Positions 36,275 to 45,182 of a stretch of 64,000 nt of DNA are shown one piece after another. The notes beneath the pieces were generated by a model that was given only the letters and a program-made list of their open reading frames with translations, ran no database searches and was not told the DNA's origin. A program made the translations under genes and the position numbers. This DNA comes from Flavobacterium cerinum (GTDB lineage Bacteria; Bacteroidota; Bacteroidia; Flavobacteriales; Flavobacteriaceae). The stretch is taken from contig NZ_SBII01000006.1 in assembly GCF_004028155.1 (NCBI RefSeq), forward strand, positions 1-64,000, in the 5' to 3' direction. The number at the start of each line of letters is the position of its first letter. Position 1 is the first letter of the stretch.

Positions 36275-37237
36275 TTAGATCTCGTTAAGCATTTTTGAAA
36301 TTTCATCTAATTTAGGCGTAAGGATAATTTCTATCCTTCTGTTTTTAGATTTTCCTTCGGCAGTATCATTACCAGCTACGGGAACAAATTCGCTTCGCCC
36401 CGCAGCTGTTAAGCTTTGAGGTTTAACACCTTTATTTTCTTTAAGGATATGAACGATTGCAGTAGCTCGTTTTGTAGAAAGATCCCAGTTATCAGCGATC
36501 TGACCACTTCCGGCATAGGCCGCATTATCGGTATGTCCTTCAATAAGTACCGAAATATCAGGGTTTGCAGCAAGTACTTTACCTACCTCCACCACAGCTT
36601 TTTTACCTTCTGCGCCAACAGTCCAGCTACCCGATCCAAAAAGTAATTTGTTCTCCATAGAAACATACACTTTACCGTTTTTTTGTTCAACAGTAAGTCC
36701 TTTACCTTCAAAACCGTTAAGTGCTTTAGAAAGGGTTTCTTTTAGTTTTTTAAGTCCGGCTTCCTGAGCAGCGATCATACCTTCCAGTTCGTCTACACGA
36801 TGAGAACGTTCCTGAAGTTCTGATTTTAATTTATTAAGGCGTTCCTGCTCTGCAGCAAGTGCTTTACCTTTAGCCTCAAGTTCAGCAAGAAGTTCCCTGT
36901 TCTTTTTGCTAATGCTTTCGTTAGTCTCTCCGCTGCTTTTTTCTAAATTGTTGTATGACGACTGCAGGTTATCAAGACCCGATTTAGTCGATGCATAATC
37001 TTTAGAAAGTTTATCTCTTTCCGCCTTAAGTTTATCCAGTTGAGCCTGTAGATCTTTCGATTTAAGGTCAAGTTCGTTTCTCTCTTTACCAACTTTAGTA
37101 TTCTCATCAGAAAGTTGTCGGTTTTCTTTTTTCAGGTCGGCATATTTAGTCTCAAGGTCTGTGTATACTTTTTTAGAAACACAGCTGGTAGTAAGTGCTA
37201 AAAGCAGTAATCCAACCGAAATTTTTTTGATAATCAT
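36275..37237 (-). CDS. OmpA family lipoprotein with long coiled coil
   Basis: 320 residues. Lipobox TTSC with C19, then a coiled coil from about 25 to 175 (repeated KAERDKL, KSELQERS patterns) and an OmpA_C peptidoglycan-binding domain about 190-310 (LIEGHTDNAAYAG, NWDLSTKRATAIVHIL, NRRIEIILTP). An outer-membrane or periplasmic spacer-type protein linking membrane and cell wall. It follows exonuclease III by 26 bases in the same direction. Confidence 0.9.
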   Translation of the reverse strand: MIIKKISVGLLLLALTTSCVSKKVYTDLETKYADLKKENRQLSDENTKVGKERNELDLKSKDLQAQLDKLKAERDKLSKDYASTKSGLDNLQSSYNNLEKSSGETNESISKKNRELLAELEAKGKALAAEQERLNKLKSELQERSHRVDELEGMIAAQEAGLKKLKETLSKALNGFEGKGLTVEQKNGKVYVSMENKLLFGSGSWTVGAEGKKAVVEVGKVLAANPDISVLIEGHTDNAAYAGSGQIADNWDLSTKRATAIVHILKENKGVKPQSLTAAGRSEFVPVAGNDTAEGKSKNRRIEIILTPKLDEISKMLNEI

Positions 37238-37263
37238 TGTAGTGTCTTTTATTGATGTTTATT

Positions 37264-38025
37264 TTATTCGAATTCTACCATTACCGGACAATGGTCGCTA
37301 TGCTTAGCTTCAGGAAGTATTACTGCTCTTGTAAGCCTTTCTTTCATAGGTTCAGTGACTAAAGCATAATCAATACGCCAGCCTTTATTATTTCCTCGGG
37401 CACCGGCACGGTAACTCCACCAGCTGTAATTGTGTGGTTCTTTATTAAAATGGCGGAAGCTGTCTACAAATCCGTTTTTAAGAAATGTATCCAGCCATGC
37501 CCGTTCTTCCGGTAAAAACCCTGAAACTTTGGCATTTCGAATCGGATCATGAATATCAATGGCTTCATGGCAAATGTTATAATCCCCACAAATTACAAGA
37601 TTAGGCAGTTCTTTTTTCAGGTTAGTAATATACTCCTGAAAGTCGTGCATATACATAAATTTATGATCCAGTCTTTCTATATTAGTTCCCGATGGCAGGT
37701 AAAGACTCATTACAGAGAATGTATCAAAATCCAGCCTTAAATTACGGCCTTCAAAATCCATATGCTCTATGCCTGTTCCATACACAACATTATTAGGTTT
37801 ATGCTTAGAAAATACAGCAACACCGCTGTATCCCTTTTTTTGAGCCGAATAAAAATAATGGTAAGGGTAACCTGCTTCTTCTATCTCATTGATAGCAACC
37901 TGGTCGTGAGTTGCTTTTATCTCCTGAAGGCAGATAATATCCGGATCAGCCTGTTTTAACCAATCCATAAAACCTTTTGTAAAAGCGGCACGTATACCGT
38001 TTACGTTATAAGAAATAATCCTCAT
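37264..38025 (-). CDS. xth: Exodeoxyribonuclease III (AP endonuclease family 1)
   Basis: 253 residues. Base-excision-repair AP endonuclease and 3'-exonuclease. Catalytic residues are covered by ISYNVNGIRAA, CLQEIKA (Mg-binding Glu), GDYNICHEAIDI and SDHCPVMVEF (catalytic Asp-His). Full length. Confidence 0.96.
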   Translation of the reverse strand: MRIISYNVNGIRAAFTKGFMDWLKQADPDIICLQEIKATHDQVAINEIEEAGYPYHYFYSAQKKGYSGVAVFSKHKPNNVVYGTGIEHMDFEGRNLRLDFDTFSVMSLYLPSGTNIERLDHKFMYMHDFQEYITNLKKELPNLVICGDYNICHEAIDIHDPIRNAKVSGFLPEERAWLDTFLKNGFVDSFRHFNKEPHNYSWWSYRAGARGNNKGWRIDYALVTEPMKERLTRAVILPEAKHSDHCPVMVEFE

Positions 38026-38043
38026 TATGTGTCATTTGATTTT

Positions 38044-38051
38044 CAAAAGTA
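38044..38051 (-). promoter_or_regulatory. -7 box (TACTTTTG) for exonuclease III
   Basis: Exact TAnnTTTG match on the minus strand, 18 bases upstream of the ATG. Confidence 0.5.
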
Positions 38052-38181
38052 ACCAAAAAACTATATAAATTAAATCTTTTGAAAAGATTTGACATTAACT
38101 TCTTTTATAACAGATAAATAGCCAGTTATTTAATAAAAACAATTAAAAAAATAATCTCCTTTAACCTTTCGCAAGAATTGT

Positions 38182-38189
38182 TATCTTTG
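38182..38189 (+). promoter_or_regulatory. -7 box (TATCTTTG) for the acyltransferase gene
   Basis: Exact TAnnTTTG match 25 bases before the ATG at 38215, divergent from the exonuclease III promoter. Confidence 0.5.
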
Positions 38190-38214
38190 TTTTTCGCCCG
38201 AAACACAAATGTAG

Positions 38215-40032
38215 ATGAGTTTAGTTACAGCTAAAGAAGTTGCAAAAGCAATAAAGACTGACAAATACGGGTTTTTAGGGACTTTTTCAGGCTGGTTGCT
38301 GATGAGGATCTTAAAGATCTCTAACATTAATAAATTATACAACAGGAACAAGCATCTTAATGATCTTGTATTCCTGAACTCTATACTTGATGAGCTCCAG
38401 ATAAAGTTTGAAATACCCGAAGAAGATCTTAAACGCCTGCCAAAATCAGGTGCTTATATAACCGTATCTAACCACCCACTGGGAGGTATAGATGGCATAT
38501 TGCTTTTAAAATTAATGCTCGAACAGGAACCTAATTTTAAAATTATTGCCAACTTTTTACTACATCGCATTGAGCCTTTAAAACCCTATGTAATGCCGGT
38601 TAATCCTTTTGAAAATCATAAGGATGCAAAATCGAGCGTTACCGGAATAAAAGATGCGCTTCTACACCTAAGAGAAGGTAAACCATTAGGTATTTTTCCG
38701 GCGGGCGAAGTTTCTACTTATAAAGATGGAAAATTTGTTGTAGATAAACCATGGGAAGAAGGTGCTATGAAACTTATCAAAAAAGCAAATGTACCCGTAG
38801 TACCTATTTACTTTCACGCTAAAAACAGCCGCCTGTTTTATTTTCTTTCTAAACTAAGCGATACACTACGCACGGCTAAATTACCATCTGAACTACTTAC
38901 CCAAAAAGACAGGGTTATTAAAGTAAGAATAGGCAAGCCAATATCTGTTGCCGAACAAAACGAGCACGAAACACTGGATTCTTATTCTGATTTTATCAGG
39001 ATAAAAACCTATATGCTTGCTAACCCTTTTGAAAAAGAAACCAAGCTTATCGATACTTCAAACCTTAACCTTAAAATAAACAAAGGACCAAAGAAAATTG
39101 CTACGGCAGTTAATCATGACAAAATACTGGCTGAAGTAGCTGCTATGCGTAAAGGTGATTACCGTTTGCTGCAAAGTAAAAATTACGAGGTGTTTTTTGT
39201 ATCGGCAGATAAGATCCCTAACATTCTTCATGAAATAGGACGCCTTCGTGAAATAACATTCAGGGAGGTAGGTGAAGGCACGAACGAATCACTGGACTTA
39301 GATCAGTACGACAAATATTACCACCATATGTTCCTTTGGGACGACCAGACCAAACAAATAGCAGGTGCTTACCGAATGGGATTAGGCTCTGATATCTATA
39401 AAAAACATGGTATTGATGGTTTTTATCTTCATGACCTTTTTAGGTTTGAGCCTGAGTTATATGACATGATGTCGAAGTCGATCGAGATGGGTCGTGCGTT
39501 TATCATTAAAGATTATCAGCAAAAACCAATGCCTTTATTCCTGCTTTGGAAAGGTATTGTACATACAACTCTACGCTATCCGGAACATAAATTCCTTATT
39601 GGTGGAGTAAGCATCAGTAATCAGTTCTCTGACTTCTCAAAATCATTAATGATCGAATTCATGAAGTCACATTACTACGATCCTTATGTTGCACAATACA
39701 TACACCCTAAAAAGGAGTACAAAGTAAAACTGAAGGATGCCGATAAAGATTTTGTATTCAATGAAGCAGAAGCCGACCTAAATAAATTTGATAAATTTAT
39801 TGAAGAGGTAGAACCGGGCAACCTCCGCCTGCCGGTACTTATTAAAAAGTACATCAAGCAGAATGCAAGAGTTGTAGCATTTAACGTAGACCCGCTATTC
39901 AATAATTCTGTAGACGGATTAATGTACATTCGAATTGCCGATTTACCCGAAAGCACAGTTAAACCTGTCATGGAAGAATTTCAGGCTGAACTGGAACGCA
40001 AGCTTACAGAAAAGGAAGAAGAACACCTATAG
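38215..40032 (+). CDS. OlsF-like bifunctional acyltransferase (PlsC + GNAT)
   Basis: 605 residues. N-terminal lysophospholipid acyltransferase (PlsC) domain about 60-265 with the SNHPLGGIDG active block (H87, D93) and FPAGEVSTYKDG; C-terminal OlsB/hemolysin-type GNAT-like N-acyltransferase about 320-500 (LREITFREVGEGTNESLDLDQ, FRFEPELYDMMSKSIEMGRA). The order matches OlsF proteins, which make ornithine or glycine aminolipids in two steps and are known from Flavobacterium johnsoniae. It is probably the membrane aminolipid synthase of this strain; the amino acid used is not readable. Single gene with a shared terminator at its end. Confidence 0.85.
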   Translation: MSLVTAKEVAKAIKTDKYGFLGTFSGWLLMRILKISNINKLYNRNKHLNDLVFLNSILDELQIKFEIPEEDLKRLPKSGAYITVSNHPLGGIDGILLLKLMLEQEPNFKIIANFLLHRIEPLKPYVMPVNPFENHKDAKSSVTGIKDALLHLREGKPLGIFPAGEVSTYKDGKFVVDKPWEEGAMKLIKKANVPVVPIYFHAKNSRLFYFLSKLSDTLRTAKLPSELLTQKDRVIKVRIGKPISVAEQNEHETLDSYSDFIRIKTYMLANPFEKETKLIDTSNLNLKINKGPKKIATAVNHDKILAEVAAMRKGDYRLLQSKNYEVFFVSADKIPNILHEIGRLREITFREVGEGTNESLDLDQYDKYYHHMFLWDDQTKQIAGAYRMGLGSDIYKKHGIDGFYLHDLFRFEPELYDMMSKSIEMGRAFIIKDYQQKPMPLFLLWKGIVHTTLRYPEHKFLIGGVSISNQFSDFSKSLMIEFMKSHYYDPYVAQYIHPKKEYKVKLKDADKDFVFNEAEADLNKFDKFIEEVEPGNLRLPVLIKKYIKQNARVVAFNVDPLFNNSVDGLMYIRIADLPESTVKPVMEEFQAELERKLTEKEEEHL

Positions 40033-40081
40033 AATAAAACATCACCTATATACAATATTACTTAATAAGAAATCTTATTAT

Positions 40082-40110
40082 AAAAAAGCCCCATTAAATG
40101 GGGCTTTTTT
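40082..40110. terminator. Bidirectional terminator after the acyltransferase
   Basis: AGCCCCAT / ATGGGGCT, 3-base loop, A and T runs on the two sides; shared with the convergent dehydrogenase-VOC gene. Confidence 0.9.
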
Positions 40111-40122
40111 ATTCTGGGAGTT

Positions 40123-41493
40123 TTACAGGAATACCTTATCAACAGGCTCCCATAATTCTATCTTATTTCCTTCGGGATCTACTATCCATCCAAATTTACC
40201 ATAATCGTATGCCTGAGGCTCTCCTATGATGGTAACGCCTTCTTCTTTCAAAGAAATCAAAAGATTATCAAGATCATGCACTCTGAAATTTTGCATAAAC
40301 TGTTTTTGCGAAGGCTCAAAATAATCGGTATCAGCAGCAAAAGGCGACCATTGTGTTGAAGCATCATTGCCTTGTTGATCCTTCCACCAAAATGTGCAGC
40401 CGTAATTATCTGTATTCAATCCTAAATGTTTGTTGTACCAATCTCTTAAAGCAGCAGGATCATCTGACTTGAAGAAAACACCTCCAATACCGGTTACACG
40501 TTGTACTGCTGTTTCTTCAACTTTATCTCCAAAGTAAACCGCTTTAATTTTGTCTACTATAACCTGCGCCAGTTTTTTATGACTCTCAAATGTCCACCCT
40601 GCAATGTGAGGCGATAACAAAACATTATCGGCCTCTAAAAGGTATTGAAAAGCTTCAGGTATATTCCTATCACTAAAAAGATGCTCAAAAGAGGATTTTT
40701 CATATTCCAACACATCCAGAGCAGCCCCTAAAACCTTTCCTGATTTTAGTGCTTTGGCAAGATCCTGAGTTACTACACTTTTACCACGTGCCGTATTGAT
40801 AAGCCAGAATGGTTTTGCAAAAGCATTGATAAATTGAGCATTCACCATTTTATTGGTTTCGGGTGTCCAGGGAGTATGCAGACTCAGTACATCTGCATTT
40901 TGCTGTAGTTCTTCCAAGGTGACTTGTTTCGCGTTAGCATCTCCCATAGCTGGTTTTATATCATAACACAAAACATCTACATCAAACCCTTTTAATTTTT
41001 TAGCAAACGATTTGCCCATGTTACTATATCCAATAATACCAACGGTTTTACCCTCCAGTTCATGCCCTCGATTACCCTCTCTTATCCATTTACCACTACG
41101 TATCTCACCATCAGCTTTATTAAGATTATTGAATAATGACAATAGCATACCCAGCGCTTGTTCACTTACTGCATTCCGATTGCCTTCTGGTGCTGCAATA
41201 AGGTGTATACCTTTTGCTTCTGCATAATCACAATCAATACTTTCCAGCCCGGCACCTACACGTGCAATAAATTGCAGATTAACTGCTTTATCTAAAAACG
41301 CTTTATCAATATCAAAACGGCTTCTTATAACAATACCATTATAATTGGCAATTTTCGCTTCTATTTCTTCTTTCGAAGATTTATAATCGGCATGGTTTTC
41401 AAAACCAGCCTGTTCCAGCTGTTCCCAAAGCAAAGGGTTATTGCTGTCTATATGAAGTACTTTTATGTTTTGGATGAGAGATTGTGAATTCAT
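40123..41493 (-). CDS. D-2-hydroxyacid dehydrogenase fused to a VOC (glyoxalase-like) domain
   Basis: 456 residues. Residues 10-322 are an NAD-dependent D-2-hydroxyacid (phosphoglycerate-like) dehydrogenase: VGAGLESID, nucleotide-binding VGIIGYSNMG at 151-160 (the usual second glycine of GxGxxG is S157), catalytic R236 (NTARGKSV), E263 and H296 (LLSPHIAGW). Residues 332-454 are a VOC domain (RVTGIGGVFFKSDDPAAL, then DPEGNKIELWEP). The join is continuous and in frame. Neither domain pairing is common; phosphoglycerate dehydrogenase with a glyoxalase-like tail has no established role. Ends in a terminator shared with the convergent acyltransferase. Confidence 0.82.
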   Translation of the reverse strand: MNSQSLIQNIKVLHIDSNNPLLWEQLEQAGFENHADYKSSKEEIEAKIANYNGIVIRSRFDIDKAFLDKAVNLQFIARVGAGLESIDCDYAEAKGIHLIAAPEGNRNAVSEQALGMLLSLFNNLNKADGEIRSGKWIREGNRGHELEGKTVGIIGYSNMGKSFAKKLKGFDVDVLCYDIKPAMGDANAKQVTLEELQQNADVLSLHTPWTPETNKMVNAQFINAFAKPFWLINTARGKSVVTQDLAKALKSGKVLGAALDVLEYEKSSFEHLFSDRNIPEAFQYLLEADNVLLSPHIAGWTFESHKKLAQVIVDKIKAVYFGDKVEETAVQRVTGIGGVFFKSDDPAALRDWYNKHLGLNTDNYGCTFWWKDQQGNDASTQWSPFAADTDYFEPSQKQFMQNFRVHDLDNLLISLKEEGVTIIGEPQAYDYGKFGWIVDPEGNKIELWEPVDKVFL

Positions 41494-41634
41494 TATACTG
41501 CGTTTAGTTACGCAAAGTTACATAAAGGGGGCAGATATTCTGTACAGTTTTAAAACCTTATAACAGAACATACTGAGCTCTTAAATATAACGTTGTAAGA
41601 TAAATCATTATTTTTAGCACAAATCAACTAAATC

Positions 41635-42615
41635 ATGAAACAACTTCTATTCTTATTGTTGTTCACCTGCCTTTGCAATGCTCAGCAGGAATTTAAAAAC
41701 TATACCAAAGTAACAGTATGCAGACTGGTAAATACCGATGAAGGAAGCCCATGCAGTATAGAATATTATGCAAAGAAACTAAAGCGAACAGGGCATTATA
41801 TACAAGCAATGGAATCGTTTAATGACACATTAGCCTATAGCCTGTTACGACTAAAAACAGAGGCCAAAAACTGGAATAAAGAGGTATGCAATTGTGGTGA
41901 AGAATCTGTAGGAAAGGCATTGGTGCCAAATATGTTCATCATAGAAGTGAACAATCATAAGGATACTGTATTTACAACAATAGGCAACAGAGCGGTATTC
42001 TTCCCTAACGAACAGCAGCAGTATACAGCTCCTCAAAACAATATCACATCAATTTTCCCTAAAGATGTTACCGACTTTTTTCTAAGAGATTTTACTTCAG
42101 AAATCAGCGCATGGAAGATGGACTCCATCCCGGCTAAAAGTGTCCTTTTACGAAAGAAACCAATTTACGATCTTACCCGAAAAGAATTTGAAAAAGACAT
42201 TACTTACTTCAATTTTTCCAGAACTGACTCAGTATATATCGCTACCGGAAAGCTCCACAGAACTGTAAACTCATATTATCTTGGTGAAACAAAATTTAGT
42301 TTTGATGCTGTTCAGGATAGAATAAGCGAAGTGATCATTAATAAAACGCAAGACCTTTCTGATTTTTATACCATTGAAATAGATGGCGTAAAAATAGGAG
42401 ACTCAGAAGAGGTGCTTTGCAACAAATACGACAATTCCACGCTTTTAAAAAACTGGGATGCACCGCTAAGTGCAATTAATAATTATTACACTTACGAAGT
42501 ATATCTTGACAACCTTGAGGGATTAATACGATATACAATACGGAACAAGATTATATACTCCATCTATATAGAATTTAAGTATCCTAACGGCATGCGAAAA
42601 AAGAAGAAAAAGTAA
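41635..42615 (+). CDS. Exported protein of unknown function
   Basis: 326 residues with signal peptide (MKQLLFLLLFTCLCNAQ). The mature part has mixed alpha-beta segments, five cysteines and a lysine-rich end (RKKKKK). No domain is recognised. It is a lone gene between the divergent dehydrogenase-VOC gene and the convergent mgtE. Typical flavobacterial exported hypothetical; no function assigned. Confidence 0.65.
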   Translation: MKQLLFLLLFTCLCNAQQEFKNYTKVTVCRLVNTDEGSPCSIEYYAKKLKRTGHYIQAMESFNDTLAYSLLRLKTEAKNWNKEVCNCGEESVGKALVPNMFIIEVNNHKDTVFTTIGNRAVFFPNEQQQYTAPQNNITSIFPKDVTDFFLRDFTSEISAWKMDSIPAKSVLLRKKPIYDLTRKEFEKDITYFNFSRTDSVYIATGKLHRTVNSYYLGETKFSFDAVQDRISEVIINKTQDLSDFYTIEIDGVKIGDSEEVLCNKYDNSTLLKNWDAPLSAINNYYTYEVYLDNLEGLIRYTIRNKIIYSIYIEFKYPNGMRKKKKK

Positions 42616-42628
42616 ATCCCAAATTCAA

Positions 42629-43981
42629 TTAAAAACCAAGTAACATCTTGGCAATTGAGAAGTAGATCAAGATACCGCAAATATCATTACTGGTTGTAAT
42701 AAATGGTCCGGTAGCCAAAGCTGGATCAATACCAAATTTATTTAAAAGTATCGGGACAAAAGTACCTATCAGCGATGCTATAACAATTACCGAAATTAAC
42801 GACACACTTACTGTAATTCCAAGATCGTAACTTTTATTTAATAAAAAATGACTCCCCAATATTAATATCACTGCAAGTATAGCACCGTTAAGCAAACTTA
42901 AAGACACTTCTTTTATTAATCGGTTCCAAAGCGAACCGCTGATGCTATTATTTGCAAGACCCTGTACAATAATTGCAGAAGACTGTACTCCTACATTACC
43001 CGCCATTGCAGCGATAAGCGGCGTAAAGAAAAATAACTCTTTATGATTTTCCATAGCAGCATCAAAGCTATTCAATAGCCTAACACTTATAAAACCTCCC
43101 AGTAGTGCCAGTACAAGCCATGGCAGTCGCGCTTTGGTAAGATCAAGTATGCTGTCATCCGCCTCAACATCCTGCGAGATACCTGCCGCTAACTGGTAAT
43201 CCTTGTCGGCTTCATCCTTGATAACGTCTACAATATCATCGATGGTAATACGTCCAACAAGACGTCCAAGCTCATCTACAACCGGTATGGCCTCAAGGTC
43301 ATACTTTTGCATGATACGGGCTACTTCAACATCCGGGGTAGTTACTTTTACATAATCCACTTTAGGAATATAAATATCACTAATATTAGTTTTTGTAGAA
43401 GTAGTTAGCAGGTCTTTAAGAGACAGCCTGCCCTTTAATTTATTGTCGTCATCAACCACATAAATAGAGTGTACGCGCTGCACATTCTCTGCCTGCGCAC
43501 GCATTTCTTTTACACAGGTTAATACATTCCAGTTTTCGTTTACCTTAACAAGCTCTTTTCCCATTAACCCCCCTGCGCTATTTTCGTCATAACGAAGCAG
43601 GTCTACAATGTCTTTAGCGTGTTCGGCATCAATAAGTTCAGATATTACCTCACCTTTTTTTCCTTCAGGAAGTTCGGCAATAATATCTGCAGCATCATCC
43701 GTACTCAACTCATCAAGCTCTTCGGCAATTTCTTTTGGTGAAAGATTCTTTAAGATCTTTTCACGCACTTCCTCATCCAGCTCAAGCAGTATTTCTGCTG
43801 TCTTTTCACTGTCAAGGATATGGAACAGATAGCTGGCTTCGCCGCTATCCAGTTCTTCCATAATTTCGGCAATATCAGCATAGTGAATATCCTCAAGGAG
43901 TGCCTGTAGCTGTTCCTCACGATTTTCTTCTATATATTGCTCTATCTGAGCAATAAAATCCTTGCTGATTTTAAACTCCAT
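42629..43981 (-). CDS. mgtE: Magnesium transporter MgtE
   Basis: 450 residues. Cytoplasmic N domain about 1-125, paired CBS domains about 130-255 ([20 protein letters not shown]), a linker, and five membrane helices about 280-450. The pore-lining conserved features GNVGVQSS and [17 protein letters not shown] are present. Mg2+ channel/transporter gated by cytosolic Mg2+. Its start overlaps the rsmA stop by 11 bases. Confidence 0.95.
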   Translation of the reverse strand: MEFKISKDFIAQIEQYIEENREEQLQALLEDIHYADIAEIMEELDSGEASYLFHILDSEKTAEILLELDEEVREKILKNLSPKEIAEELDELSTDDAADIIAELPEGKKGEVISELIDAEHAKDIVDLLRYDENSAGGLMGKELVKVNENWNVLTCVKEMRAQAENVQRVHSIYVVDDDNKLKGRLSLKDLLTTSTKTNISDIYIPKVDYVKVTTPDVEVARIMQKYDLEAIPVVDELGRLVGRITIDDIVDVIKDEADKDYQLAAGISQDVEADDSILDLTKARLPWLVLALLGGFISVRLLNSFDAAMENHKELFFFTPLIAAMAGNVGVQSSAIIVQGLANNSISGSLWNRLIKEVSLSLLNGAILAVILILGSHFLLNKSYDLGITVSVSLISVIVIASLIGTFVPILLNKFGIDPALATGPFITTSNDICGILIYFSIAKMLLGF

Positions 43982-44750
43982 TCGCCGCTATTTTTTGTGT
44001 AAGATCTATAAATTGTTCCACCGAAAGTTGTTCCGGACGGAGGTCAAAGATAGTATCTTCCTTTAAACTATCCGATAGATTGTATGTTTTTAAACTGTTA
44101 CGAAGTGTCTTTCTACGCTGATTAAAGGCCATTTTTACAACCGTAAAAAACAGTTTCTCATCTACAGGTAAATGGAAGTTTTCTTTACGTCTTAATCGCA
44201 GTACACCCGACTTTACTTTTGGTGGCGGATTGAACACATGCTCGTCTACAGTAAACAGGTATTCGGCATCATAAAATGCCTGCACCAGTACTGATAATAT
44301 ACCATAAGTTTTACTTCCTTTTTTCTCACAAATACGTTGCGCAACTTCTTTTTGGAACATCCCTGCAAATTCCGGTATTCTGCTCCTTAATTCTAAAGTC
44401 CTGAAAACAATTTGTGTCGAAATGTTGTACGGGAAATTTCCGATGATTGCAAACGATCCATCACCAAAATCCTCTGCAAGATTGTATCGTAAAAAATCTT
44501 TAGAAATAATTTTACCGTGCAGCTTTGGGTAATGTGCATTAAGATATTCTACCGATTCAGTATCGATCTCAATCACATAAAGATCTGTAGGCTTATCTAA
44601 AAGGTACTTTGTAAGCACACCCATACCCGGGCCTATTTCAAGTACTTTATCATATCCTTCCAGCGTAAGTGTATCTGCAATATCTTTTGCTATACTTTCA
44701 TCTTTAAGGAAATGTTGTCCAAGATGCTTTTTAGCTTTTACTTTATCCAT
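43971..44750 (-). CDS. rsmA: 16S rRNA (adenine1518/1519-N6)-dimethyltransferase
   Basis: 259 residues. Dimethylates two adenosines in the 3'-terminal hairpin of 16S rRNA using S-adenosylmethionine. [10 protein letters not shown] start, SAM motif [15 protein letters not shown], catalytic motif GNFPYNIS (family consensus N-L/F-PYNIS), and C-terminal helical domain ([11 protein letters not shown]). Overlaps the next gene, mgtE, by 11 bases. Confidence 0.97.
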   Translation of the reverse strand: MDKVKAKKHLGQHFLKDESIAKDIADTLTLEGYDKVLEIGPGMGVLTKYLLDKPTDLYVIEIDTESVEYLNAHYPKLHGKIISKDFLRYNLAEDFGDGSFAIIGNFPYNISTQIVFRTLELRSRIPEFAGMFQKEVAQRICEKKGSKTYGILSVLVQAFYDAEYLFTVDEHVFNPPPKVKSGVLRLRRKENFHLPVDEKLFFTVVKMAFNQRRKTLRNSLKTYNLSDSLKEDTIFDLRPEQLSVEQFIDLTQKIAANGV

Positions 44751-44797
44751 TTTGTGTAGGGGTGTTTTGCTAATGCAAAACGTTAGGCAGCTTAGTA

Positions 44798-45118
44798 CTA
44801 AACCTGTTTAAATTCTTTAATAAGCTCCAGCTCTGTTCTAAAGGCCAGCATTTTGTCCCCAAAAAGCTTAGCACCTTCTTCCCTGAATCGAGGAGCATCT
44901 TCTTCATAATAAGCTTCCAGCTTTTCTTTGGTTTCCGCAAAGTACTGTACAGAGTAGGTTGTGCCTCCCATCTCTTCCACGATAAGCACTTTTACCATCT
45001 TAGCCTTGACAAACTTACCTGTTGCCATAATCTCCGGTATGTGTTTTTCCATCATCCAGGTGATCCATTTATCATGCACACTTTCGTCTATGTTTATGGT
45101 TACGTTGTAAATTATCAT
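44798..45118 (-). CDS. DUF4286 family protein
   Basis: 106 residues, no signal peptide. Matches the small cytoplasmic DUF4286 family ([21 protein letters not shown], then [18 protein letters not shown]), ferredoxin-like folds often next to rsmA or other translation genes. Function unknown. It precedes rsmA by 47 bases. Confidence 0.85.
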   Translation of the reverse strand: MIIYNVTINIDESVHDKWITWMMEKHIPEIMATGKFVKAKMVKVLIVEEMGGTTYSVQYFAETKEKLEAYYEEDAPRFREEGAKLFGDKMLAFRTELELIKEFKQV

Positions 45119-45182
45119 GTAGTCTTGTTATTTTGTAATGTTTGTTTTGTTTTCTAAGTACACATGCTGTTACCGCCTGTGT

